Assembly: GCF_030124145.1 (NCBI RefSeq)
Contig: NZ_JASKMS010000001.1
Location: 124,001 to 188,000 of the forward strand
DNA: 64,000 bases
Source of the DNA: Streptomyces sp. 378
GTDB lineage: Bacteria > Actinomycetota > Actinomycetes > Streptomycetales > Streptomycetaceae
Reading direction: 5' to 3'
This document shows, in pieces, positions 24,098 through 31,880 of the stretch (position 1 is its first letter; the number at the start of each line of letters is the position of its first letter). Position numbers and translations under genes: made by a program. The notes under the pieces are model-generated. The model was not told the origin of the DNA. It saw only the letters and a program-made list of their open reading frames with translations, and searched no databases.

Positions 24098-25107
24098 GTC
24101 CGGGCTTCCAGTACCGAGGACCGCGGTCCTTCGGCGACGGATGCGAGGCGGAATCCGCCCTGGGCCAGCAGGCTCTCCCACTGGGGCCGAGTCCGCTCCT
24201 GGCCGCCGAGCAGCACCAGCATGTGTAGATCGAGCAGCCCCGCTGCGCCGGCCCCGGCGTTCTCAGGGAGCACATGCTCGACGATCAGCAGGCGGGAGTC
24301 GGCGTCCATGGCCTCGCGGCACCTTTGCAGGATGAGCACGGCGTCACGGTCCGCCCAGTCGTGGAGAATCTGCGACAGGACATAGACGTCGGCGCCCTGC
24401 GGGATTCGCTCGAAGAAGTCGCCCTCGGCGACGGTAGCCCGGTCGGCGACTCCGGCGTCGGCGAGCGCCGGGGCCGCGGCGGCCACCACATGCGGCAGGT
24501 CGAACACCGTCCCTCGCAGATGGGCGTTGCCGGTCAGCAGCCGGCTCAGCAGAGCGCCGGTGCCCCCTCCGATGTCCACGACGGTGTCGACGCCGGACCA
24601 GTCGAGGCCCAGCAGCGGCAGTAGCCGCAGCTCGACGAGTCCGGCCTGCCCTTCGTCGAAGCGCTTGGCGGCGTCGGGATGTTCGGTGAGCCACTCGAAG
24701 TAGGGCTGACCGAAAACAGGGGGGAACGCGGCGTCCCCCGTGCGCAGCGAGTGGTCCGCGGCCTCCCAGACCCGGTAGGCCTCGCCGCCCATCAGCTCGA
24801 CCAACTGGCGCAGCGAGCCCGGGGTGTTTGCGCATAGCAGGGTGCCGAGGGGGGTGAGACCGAAGACATCCGGCGCCACTTCGTCGAACAGGTCCTCTCC
24901 GGCGAGCACCCGGAGGAACCGGCCGAGTGCTCCGGGATGCGCCCCCACCGCCTGCGCGAGTTCGGCCACCGGCAACGGTGCATCCGCGAGGCGGTCAGGG
25001 ACGCCGAGTTCGCAGACCGCGGAGATGGACCGGGACACCAGGTATCCCATGATCTTGCGGCGGAGCAGCTCGTTGTGCCGGGCCGCAGTCGCGTCTTCCG
25101 TTGTCAA
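24094..25107 (-). CDS. SAM-dependent O-methyltransferase (plant-OMT/acetylserotonin-type)
   Basis: 337 residues from TTG 25107, which follows GGGGGAACG and overlaps the upstream stop (TTGA). An N-terminal helical dimerisation domain (LVSRSISAVCELGVPDRLAD ... ELAQAVGAHPGALGRFLRVL) is followed by the SAM-binding fold with DIGGGTGALLSRLL (residues 178-191) and catalytic His249 in ILHDWAD. Family members methylate hydroxyl groups, usually aromatic, in natural products. Confidence 0.93.
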   Translation of the reverse strand: MTTEDATAARHNELLRRKIMGYLVSRSISAVCELGVPDRLADAPLPVAELAQAVGAHPGALGRFLRVLAGEDLFDEVAPDVFGLTPLGTLLCANTPGSLRQLVELMGGEAYRVWEAADHSLRTGDAAFPPVFGQPYFEWLTEHPDAAKRFDEGQAGLVELRLLPLLGLDWSGVDTVVDIGGGTGALLSRLLTGNAHLRGTVFDLPHVVAAAAPALADAGVADRATVAEGDFFERIPQGADVYVLSQILHDWADRDAVLILQRCREAMDADSRLLIVEHVLPENAGAGAAGLLDLHMLVLLGGQERTRPQWESLLAQGGFRLASVAEGPRSSVLEART

Positions 25108-26417
25108 CGTTCCCCCTTCCCCGTCAGCGCCGGGAACAGCGGTGTCTCGGAGGTGGTCTTCAAGTAGGAGGCCCCAGCGGTGCCGCCGGTCCCGGGAACC
25201 TCGCCGATGATGCGCAGCGTGATGCCCCAGTGGCTGCGCTTCATCCCGCGCCACGACGTGTCCAGGCGCCTCATTTGCTCGGCGAGCTGATCCGCGCCGG
25301 GGCGGGTGCGGACGTCGGTCCAAACCTCCTGAAGGGTCGGTCCGGTCCACAGAGCATCCGCGGCACCGCACGGCGGGTGGGGCGCGCACGCGGCTTCGAT
25401 GCGCCGGTAGGAGAGGGACTGGACGGCACTGCGGCCGCTTGTGTACCCGCGGATCACCGCGAACGCCTCGACCGGCATGGTGCCGAGCAGCCGGAACAGG
25501 GCCGGGAGCACGGTCATCCGGTCGGTGACCGCCGCCAGGGCATCGACCGCCTCGTCGAGCCGCCCCTCGAGGAGGGCGTCGCGCGATTCGGTGACGGCAA
25601 GTCCGATCTGCTCGTACAGCGCCTCGAACACCTGGATGGAACGGATGAACATGATCTCGTCGTGCAGGCGCGTGACAGGAAGCAAGGAGCGGGCGACGGT
25701 CTGCGCCAGCGTGGGGCGCACCAGCTCCAGGACCGTCTTCGCGGCGCGTTCCGATGCCTCGGCCAGCGGCTCCAGAGGGTCCTGCGTCCGCGCCAGAGCC
25801 GCGGCCACGTCAGCGGTGACGGACGGGTCGAGCGGGTGGCCGGGGGCAAGTTCGCCGGACAGGACCAGCAGTCGCGCCGTCGCCCGGAGACGAGTGCGGA
25901 CCGCGGGCGCCGGTGTCCCCAAGCCGGCTGCCGCTGCCTCCGTGCGAAGGAGGTCGCCCAGGACCGCCACGGTGAGTTCGTCCAAGCGGGAACGGAGCCG
26001 GTCCCGCCCGCCGCCATGCGGCGGGGCCGTATCGGCATCCTCGTCGTGATCGGCTTCTGCCGCCAGAAGGTGCGGACGCAGGCCCGCGTAGGTGACGTAT
26101 CCTCCGGTCTCCTGGTCGCAGGTCATCGGTAGCCAAGCCGCCAGGAAAGCGTCATGCCGATCGGCGGGAACCGAGGAAAGACGCCGGACCAGGGCCGGAT
26201 CCGCCTGAGTGCGCCCCACCGCCTGGAAGTGGGTGACCACTTCCGTGTAGGGGAATAAGGAGAGGAATCGATTCTCCCAGGCGTCCAGGGCCGCATGTGC
26301 GTCCGAGCCGACCCGCTGACGGCCGGTGGCGTCCGCGGCGGCCTCACAAGCCGCCCCCAGACCCGTGCCACGCCGGACGAGTTCCTCGTGTGCCGTCCGG
26401 ACCTCCTCGCCGATCAT
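25104..26417 (-). CDS. Tryptophan 2,3-dioxygenase-superfamily heme protein with N-terminal extension
   Basis: 437 residues from ATG 26417, overlapping the speD stop (ATGA). The C-terminal half matches TDO: HDEIMFIRSIQVFEALYEQI (distal His252), LGTMPVEAFAVIRGYTSGRS (Arg323) and SHWGITLRIIGEVPGTGGTA (His396 as the proximal heme ligand, then the GTGG loop). Ordinary TDO is about 280 residues; here about 200 extra N-terminal residues form a helical domain with no recognised motif. The superfamily includes TDO, IDO, MarE and PrnB, which oxidise indoles. Conserved His and Arg suggest an active enzyme on an indole or tryptophan-derived substrate. Confidence 0.82.
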   Translation of the reverse strand: MIGEEVRTAHEELVRRGTGLGAACEAAADATGRQRVGSDAHAALDAWENRFLSLFPYTEVVTHFQAVGRTQADPALVRRLSSVPADRHDAFLAAWLPMTCDQETGGYVTYAGLRPHLLAAEADHDEDADTAPPHGGGRDRLRSRLDELTVAVLGDLLRTEAAAAGLGTPAPAVRTRLRATARLLVLSGELAPGHPLDPSVTADVAAALARTQDPLEPLAEASERAAKTVLELVRPTLAQTVARSLLPVTRLHDEIMFIRSIQVFEALYEQIGLAVTESRDALLEGRLDEAVDALAAVTDRMTVLPALFRLLGTMPVEAFAVIRGYTSGRSAVQSLSYRRIEAACAPHPPCGAADALWTGPTLQEVWTDVRTRPGADQLAEQMRRLDTSWRGMKRSHWGITLRIIGEVPGTGGTAGASYLKTTSETPLFPALTGKGER

Positions 26418-26803
26418 GCGGCGTACCCTGCGGAAGCCAGGACGCGGACCGGTTCCCCGCGACTCATCACGCTGGTGCGATGCTCGCACGGCCCGAGCGC
26501 TTCGAGGACCACGTCCACGATGCGCCGCGGATCGCAGCGCGTGCCGCAGGTGAAGGCGTCCAGGAACAGCGACCCCTGCTCGGGATAGGTGTGCACCGAC
26601 ACGTGCGACTCGGCCAGGACGTACACCGCCGTGACGCCGACGGGTTCGAACTCCTTGGTCTGCATCCCGCACAGTTCCGCCCCACTGGCCTCAATGCCCT
26701 TCTTGATGGCCTCGAGAATCAGCTCGTTGTCGTTGATCCGCTCGGCGGCGATGCCCACGATGTCGCACAGCACATGGGTTCCGGAGAAGGCGAACACACT
26801 CAT
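26414..26803 (-). CDS. speD: S-adenosylmethionine decarboxylase-type pyruvoyl proenzyme
   Basis: 129 residues from ATG 26803. Class 1B fold with the self-cleavage sequence ESHVSVHTYPEQG: Glu65-Ser66 is the processing site, with Ser66 becoming the pyruvoyl group. His71 and Cys86 (FTCG) stand at the +5 and +20 spacing of the processing and proton-donor residues. Normally it makes decarboxylated SAM for spermidine, but no aminopropyltransferase is in the cluster, and close homologues elsewhere are reported to decarboxylate ornithine or arginine. Coupled on both sides by 4-base overlaps, so it belongs to the pathway. Confidence 0.92.
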   Translation of the reverse strand: MSVFAFSGTHVLCDIVGIAAERINDNELILEAIKKGIEASGAELCGMQTKEFEPVGVTAVYVLAESHVSVHTYPEQGSLFLDAFTCGTRCDPRRIVDVVLEALGPCEHRTSVMSRGEPVRVLASAGYAA

Positions 26804-28014
26804 ACCGACCACCTCAGAGCGTCCGAGGCCCATTGCGCACACTCGTGCAAAGCGGCTTCCACCGCCGCGTTGTCGGTGCCGCGTACGACGAACGACACGA
26901 CCGCGTCCGTCGACGCCGTGGCCGCGGCGTGGGCGACGGGGAGCTCGTCGGGCCGGTGGCACTGGACCACCGAATCGGGCAGGCGGATGTCCGTGATCTC
27001 CTCCAAAGTGCCCCGGCGCGGGGGCACGAGGAGCCAGCCGTAGCACTCGGGACCACGGGAGACGGGGACGTCGCCGCAGCTCACTCCGGCCTGGTCCCGG
27101 AACCAGAGCTCAACGGGGTTGAATCCTGTGCTGAGGGTGAGCGTCTCGTACACGTGCCCGCCGCCCAGGCGCGCCCCGATCTCGCAGAAGTACAGCTCCT
27201 CCGTGTCTTCATGGAGGAACACCTCGAGGTGGAAGGGAGTGAACCCGGTCGAGGGCAGAGCGGCGACGGCTCTCGCGGCGAAGTCGACGAGGCGCTCCCC
27301 GAGCGGGTCGTGCTCGTCGAGCTGAGCGCTGCCCAGGCTCTCTCCGTCCGCGAAGGACAGACATGAGTTGACATAGCGTGAGGGAAGGGCGAAGAGCACC
27401 TTGCCCTCCCGCATGAAGCCGTCGACATGGTGGACGGCACCGGGCAGGTAGGCCTCGATCAGAACATCGTCCGGATCACGGCCAGACAGCTGGGCCGTCA
27501 GCTCACCGACGTCGTGGACCACGGCGACGCCACGCGATCCGTAGCCCAGCCGCGGCTTGACGACCACCGGCCAGCCGCCCCACTCTGCGAACTCCTCGGC
27601 GTCGGCGCGCCCGGCGGGGGCGAGGAACCGGGGCGTCGGCACGGCCGCGGCCACGGCGGCCTTCATGGCGTGCTTGTCCCGGAAGACCAGCGCGTCCGCA
27701 CCGGAGAGTCCGGCAATCCCGTGCCGGTCGCGTGCCCGGGCGAGCCGCAGGATGTCGTCCTCGGTCCCGTGGACGACGGCGGCCACTGTGCACTCGGCGC
27801 ACAGCCGGTCGACATGGGCGATCACGGTATCGGAACCGGAGTAGTCGGCGACCGGTATCACCTCGCCGAACTGGCCGGCGTATCCCGGCCCGGCCTCCTC
27901 GCTGGTGATGAGCACGACCCGGTCCGCCACCTCGGCCAGCCACTCACTCACCGGCGTGACCTGGGCTGGAATCCGGTGCGCCACCAGGATCAGGCCGTCG
28001 TCATGCGTCCGCAC
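26800..28014 (-). CDS. ATP-grasp ligase (third in operon order)
   Basis: 404 residues from ATG 28014, overlapping the MFS 3' end by 14 bases. Pre-ATP-grasp segment VLITSEEAGPGYAGQFGEVI; ATP-grasp core VFRDKHAMKAAVAAAVPTPR, WPVVVKPRLGYGSRGVAVVH, LIEAYLPGAVHHVDGFMREG, and the metal-binding FHLEVFLHEDTEELYFCEIG followed by ARLGGGH. Resembles carbamoyl-phosphate/PurK-like and L-amino-acid ligases that activate a carboxylate as acyl phosphate and join it to an amine. Different in sequence from the other two ligases in the operon. Confidence 0.9.
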   Translation of the reverse strand: MRTHDDGLILVAHRIPAQVTPVSEWLAEVADRVVLITSEEAGPGYAGQFGEVIPVADYSGSDTVIAHVDRLCAECTVAAVVHGTEDDILRLARARDRHGIAGLSGADALVFRDKHAMKAAVAAAVPTPRFLAPAGRADAEEFAEWGGWPVVVKPRLGYGSRGVAVVHDVGELTAQLSGRDPDDVLIEAYLPGAVHHVDGFMREGKVLFALPSRYVNSCLSFADGESLGSAQLDEHDPLGERLVDFAARAVAALPSTGFTPFHLEVFLHEDTEELYFCEIGARLGGGHVYETLTLSTGFNPVELWFRDQAGVSCGDVPVSRGPECYGWLLVPPRRGTLEEITDIRLPDSVVQCHRPDELPVAHAAATASTDAVVSFVVRGTDNAAVEAALHECAQWASDALRWSV

Positions 28015-29230
28015 CGACGCTCACCTCCTTTCGTCTGTTGCTCGCCGCGGTCTTGCGCCTGGACATCAGCAGCGGCGCGCTCACGAATATCGACAGGGCC
28101 ATCACCACGAAGTAGATGGCGTCGCTGCCCAGCAGGAGTCCGCCGACGAAGGGGCCGGCGAAGAACCCGAGGTAGCGGATTTCGGCGACGCCGAAGTAGG
28201 TGCCCTTGCGGTCGTCGCGCGCGATCTCGTGGACGGCGATGTCGGGCAGCGGCAGCAGCACGCCCTCACCGACGGTCCAGAAGACGATGCCCAGGTAGAG
28301 CAGGAACAGGCCTTCGGTAGCGGCTGCGTAGAAGCACAGGAACGACAGGGCGAATCCGACGCAGCCGATGACGACCATGAGGTTTGGCTGCACCTTGCGG
28401 GACAGCCACACGATGGGCACCTGGAGCAGCAGCGCCAGGACGGCGTTAGCTATGAAGAGGCCTGCGAAGTAACGCACGGCGTCCTCGCCCCACTCGCCCG
28501 CCATGTACAGCGGAATCATCGACTCGAACTGGGAGAACACGAAGAAGATGACCAGCCCGGCGGCCGTCGCGGCGAGCAGCAGCCGGTCGCGCAGAGCGGC
28601 ACGGAGCGGGAAGCGCGGGCCTCCGTCCTCGGCGCCGCCCTCCAGCGCCGCGAGCCGCTTGCGGCGGGCCAGGATCAGCAGCAGGTAGCCCGTGTAGAAC
28701 AGGGCTGGAACGGCGAAGAACGCGACGGCGCTGATGCTGTAGAGGACTCCACCGATCGCCGGACCGACGATGCCGCCGAAGCACAGGACCATGTAGCGCA
28801 CGCGGAAGATACGGCCGTCCTCGTCGGCCGCGAGCGACATCAGTTTCTTGCCGCCGGGCTCGACGAAGAGGCGGGCCACGCCCAACCCAAGGAGCAGGGA
28901 GACGATCGCGGGCGCCCCGTCCACCACAGTGAGTCCCGTGTAGATGCCCACGTACGCGGAGAGCCCCAGGACCATCATGGGCACGGTGCCGAAGCGGTCG
29001 ACGAGCATGCCGCCCACCACGCCGCCGACCGAGGCGATGAGCGCGATCGATCCGACGACGGCCCCGATGGCCACCTCGGACAGCGAGGTGCGGGAGGCCA
29101 GATAGAACGATGCGAAGGGCATGGCCGCGAAGAACGCGATGGCGTTGAGGAGCGAGCCGGCCGCGAGCAGCGCCTGCAGACCGTCGAGCCGCCACAGTGG
29201 CGGAGGCTTCTTGTCCGAAGGCTTGCTCAC
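28001..29230 (-). CDS. MFS transporter
   Basis: 409 residues from ATG 29230. About 12 hydrophobic segments, with the MFS loop GGMLVDRFGTVPMMVLGLSA and a matching half-repeat. Starts with a Lys/Pro-rich cytoplasmic tail (MSKPSDKKPPPLWRLDG). Between the ligase and the radical SAM gene in the operon, so an exporter for the product is most likely. Confidence 0.9.
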   Translation of the reverse strand: MSKPSDKKPPPLWRLDGLQALLAAGSLLNAIAFFAAMPFASFYLASRTSLSEVAIGAVVGSIALIASVGGVVGGMLVDRFGTVPMMVLGLSAYVGIYTGLTVVDGAPAIVSLLLGLGVARLFVEPGGKKLMSLAADEDGRIFRVRYMVLCFGGIVGPAIGGVLYSISAVAFFAVPALFYTGYLLLILARRKRLAALEGGAEDGGPRFPLRAALRDRLLLAATAAGLVIFFVFSQFESMIPLYMAGEWGEDAVRYFAGLFIANAVLALLLQVPIVWLSRKVQPNLMVVIGCVGFALSFLCFYAAATEGLFLLYLGIVFWTVGEGVLLPLPDIAVHEIARDDRKGTYFGVAEIRYLGFFAGPFVGGLLLGSDAIYFVVMALSIFVSAPLLMSRRKTAASNRRKEVSVGADA

Positions 29231-30660
29231 CGGGCCGACGCCATCGGGAGCAGGGGAAGCATGCGGTCGTCGCCGTCGGTGAGGCCCTTGGTCCTGCGCT
29301 TGAGAGCGGTGAACTCGTCGAGCACCGTCTGGTCCGAGGCCGGCGAGAGGTAGTACATCATGTTGGCGTACCAGACCCAGCCCAACTCGGTGATCCGGAA
29401 CTCCGCCTCGTCCTCCTCCAGCATTCCCTCGGAGACCAACAGGGCCAGCTTGCCGGTGAGTTCGTCGGGGATGTGCTCCCAGGCGATGCGGCTCTTGTCG
29501 AGCCAGCCGAAGTAGGGCAGATGCAGGATGACTCCCCGCTCGTAGGGCATGCCGTCGCCGACGGTGATGTTGATCTTCACGTCGTCGTTCTCCAGCAGGT
29601 TCTTGACGTACGTGACGCGGTTCTCGTCATTCATCACGGTGTAGTTGGCGACCTGCGAGATGGCGCTGTTGCCCAGACCGATCAGCTCGTCGTCGTGATA
29701 GGACCAGGTGTGGGTGTTGTACAGGTTGAGGTAGTCGCGCGAGATGAAGGGCGTCGTCGGCCTTTGCCCCTCCGGCAGACGGAAATAGCCATGCCCGTTG
29801 TGCTGCTGGAACCCTGAGGCTCGCATGTACTGATTCAGGTAGATGGTCATGGCCATCTTGTCGATGAAGCTCAGCGGCTTGAGGCCGCGCGCCGCATACG
29901 AGTGGTGGAGCGGTGCCTGGGTGACGACGTTGCTGATGGGATACAGCTCCATCGTCGGGGTGCCCATACTCGTGGCGTATTCGATGTCACGGGAGAACTG
30001 CTCGAACGTCTGTCCGTGCATTCCGTAGATCATGTCGAAGCTTGTGTGCTCGAAGTGCCGTTTGAAGAGCTCGACCGCGGCGTACTCCTGCTCGATCGTC
30101 GCGGTGATGTTGAACAGCTCGCGGTACAGCGGGTCGAAGCTCTGCAGGCCGAACCGGACCTTGTCCACGCCGATGTCCCGCATCGCCGCGCACTTCTCCT
30201 CGGTCACGCTCTTGACCTCGGCCTCGAAGGTGAACTCCTGGAGCTGGGAGAGGTCGAAGTGGTCGCGCACGGCCTGGCCGATACGGGTGATCTGGCCGGC
30301 GGTCAGCGTGGTCGGAGTGCCGCCACCGAAGAAGATCGCCCGGATCGGTATCGAAGTGGCCTCGGCGTAACGGCCCTTGAGCGCGATCTCCTTGAGCAGG
30401 GCCTGAACGTACGTCTCGATCTGCTCGTCGCCGGTACTTCCCAGGCCCCGGTTGAGGGTGCAGAAGGTACATATCGTGTCGCAGAACGGTATGTGGAAGT
30501 AGAGCGCGCGAGACCGCACCCCCTCTGTCCTCATCCCGGAGTGGAATTCGTGGTGCGTGACCGTGTCCAGCTCCTGACCCTTCATCGGGTAGAGCCAGTT
30601 GTAGAAGGGGAGCTGACGGTCGAACTTCATCAGGGTCTTGCCGGGCATGAGGTTGATCAT
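29227..30660 (-). CDS. HemN-like radical SAM enzyme
   Basis: 477 residues from ATG 30660 (another ATG 10 codons in is possible). YFHIPFCDTICTFCTLNRG holds the CX3CX2C cluster motif (Cys60, 64, 67), and AIFFGGGTPTTLTAGQI is the HemN-class SAM-binding GGGTP motif. DKVRFGLQSFDPLYRELFNI and a C-terminal HemN-like winged domain follow. In secondary metabolism HemN-like proteins are mostly class C methylases or cyclopropanases using two SAM molecules, not porphyrin oxidases. No other heme genes are nearby, so such a tailoring role is inferred. ATGA overlap with the ligase upstream. Confidence 0.88.
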   Translation of the reverse strand: MINLMPGKTLMKFDRQLPFYNWLYPMKGQELDTVTHHEFHSGMRTEGVRSRALYFHIPFCDTICTFCTLNRGLGSTGDEQIETYVQALLKEIALKGRYAEATSIPIRAIFFGGGTPTTLTAGQITRIGQAVRDHFDLSQLQEFTFEAEVKSVTEEKCAAMRDIGVDKVRFGLQSFDPLYRELFNITATIEQEYAAVELFKRHFEHTSFDMIYGMHGQTFEQFSRDIEYATSMGTPTMELYPISNVVTQAPLHHSYAARGLKPLSFIDKMAMTIYLNQYMRASGFQQHNGHGYFRLPEGQRPTTPFISRDYLNLYNTHTWSYHDDELIGLGNSAISQVANYTVMNDENRVTYVKNLLENDDVKINITVGDGMPYERGVILHLPYFGWLDKSRIAWEHIPDELTGKLALLVSEGMLEEDEAEFRITELGWVWYANMMYYLSPASDQTVLDEFTALKRRTKGLTDGDDRMLPLLPMASAR

Positions 30661-31880
30661 TTGAGTTCCAATCGCACGGTTTGACGGACAGTGCGCAGCC
30701 GGGCGTCGACCTCGGCCGCGTCCCGGCCGTGGACGAGCACGAAAGCGGTGAGGGATCCGAGATCGCGGGTGAGGGGCACGAAGTCGCCGGGAGTGACGCA
30801 GGGGTGAACGGCGTCAACCCCGGCGGTCAGCCGGATCTCGTCCAGGCCGGCCAGCTCCGTGAGCACTCCGGGCCGGTCGTCGTTGCGCAGGCAGCAGATG
30901 CCCAGTGCCGCGTCGAATCCGAGGTCGCGTGAGAGCAGCCCCGTGTCCTCGCCCAGGTACGCGGCGAGGGTGTCGTCGTAGGGACGGATGGTGCTGTGCA
31001 GGCGCCAGTGGTCGGTCATGTGCGCGCCGGGAAGGCGGCTGGCCAGCTCCATCAGGCAGGGTCCGGCGGCATCCGTCTTGATCTCGGTGTGGCTGGGACC
31101 CAGCCGCACCTGGTAGGCGTCCAGCGCCTCCAGGACGAAGCGTTCTGCGACCGGCCAGTCGGGGTCGTCGGGGCGGAGTTGGACTAGGTCCCAGTACGGC
31201 TGGTCGTAGTCGCCGCTGTCCGGCTGCCGGTACTCCCACATGTCCAGCACCCGGTGGCGGCCGTCCTGGCTGAAGCAGTTGACGGCGATCTCCCGGCCGC
31301 GCACGTACTCCTCGACCAGCCATTCCTCGTTCGCACCACCGAACAGGTCACGGGCCGGAAGGTCGCCCACGGCTGCCGGATCCGGAAGGACCGTCACCCC
31401 GTGCGAGCCCGCACCACGCTGCGGCTTGGCGATGGCCGGTAAGCCGATCCGCGCCGCCGCCTCGGCGACCCGGTCCCGGGAGACGACCTCGAAGGCCGGA
31501 ACCCGGATGCCCGACTCCACGGCGTGTCTTCGCATCGCCGCCTTGGAGCGCCGTGCCGCCGCGGTGACCGCCGGATTCCCCGGCACCCCGAGCAACTCGC
31601 TCAGCCGGTCCCCGACCTCCACCGACGGCTCGGTGGTCGGGACGACCGCGCGGACCGGCCCCGTCAGCCGCCCAGCGGCCTCATCCGCGTCGGCAGCCTG
31701 CACGACCTGCTCGTCGTCACGCCGGTAGTCGGGGTCGTAGGACGCGAGCAGGGTCTCGTCCAAGGTGTACAGCGAGATGGTCGGCAGAGCCCGACGGCGG
31801 CAGGCGTCCTTGAACGGGTGCCCGGTCATGGCCGGGTCCACCAGGACGACGCGTCCCCCGTGAGCCGAGGACCGGCTCAC
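30657..31880 (-). CDS. ATP-grasp ligase (second in operon order)
   Basis: 407 residues from ATG 31880. N-terminal Rossmann-like part VVLVDPAMTGHPFKDACRRR, then the ATP-grasp core KAAMRRHAVESGIRVPAFEV, GLPAIAKPQRGAGSHGVTVL, EWLVEEYVRGREIAVNCFSQ and SHTEIKTDAAGPCLMELASR. The last third (GICCLRNDDRPGVLTELAGL) resembles the small C-terminal domain of L-amino-acid alpha-ligases. Probably forms an amide or peptide bond. Start and stop overlap its neighbours by 4 bases. Confidence 0.9.
   Translation of the reverse strand: MSRSSAHGGRVVLVDPAMTGHPFKDACRRRALPTISLYTLDETLLASYDPDYRRDDEQVVQAADADEAAGRLTGPVRAVVPTTEPSVEVGDRLSELLGVPGNPAVTAAARRSKAAMRRHAVESGIRVPAFEVVSRDRVAEAAARIGLPAIAKPQRGAGSHGVTVLPDPAAVGDLPARDLFGGANEEWLVEEYVRGREIAVNCFSQDGRHRVLDMWEYRQPDSGDYDQPYWDLVQLRPDDPDWPVAERFVLEALDAYQVRLGPSHTEIKTDAAGPCLMELASRLPGAHMTDHWRLHSTIRPYDDTLAAYLGEDTGLLSRDLGFDAALGICCLRNDDRPGVLTELAGLDEIRLTAGVDAVHPCVTPGDFVPLTRDLGSLTAFVLVHGRDAAEVDARLRTVRQTVRLELK

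Noticed and set aside
21329..24385. Open frame of more than 1000 codons on the plus strand opposite the module C operon
   Set aside because: High-GC shadow of the amidohydrolase, methyltransferase and JmjC genes; composition is Gly/Arg/Val-rich with no domain, and the opposite strand has clear families and coupled starts.
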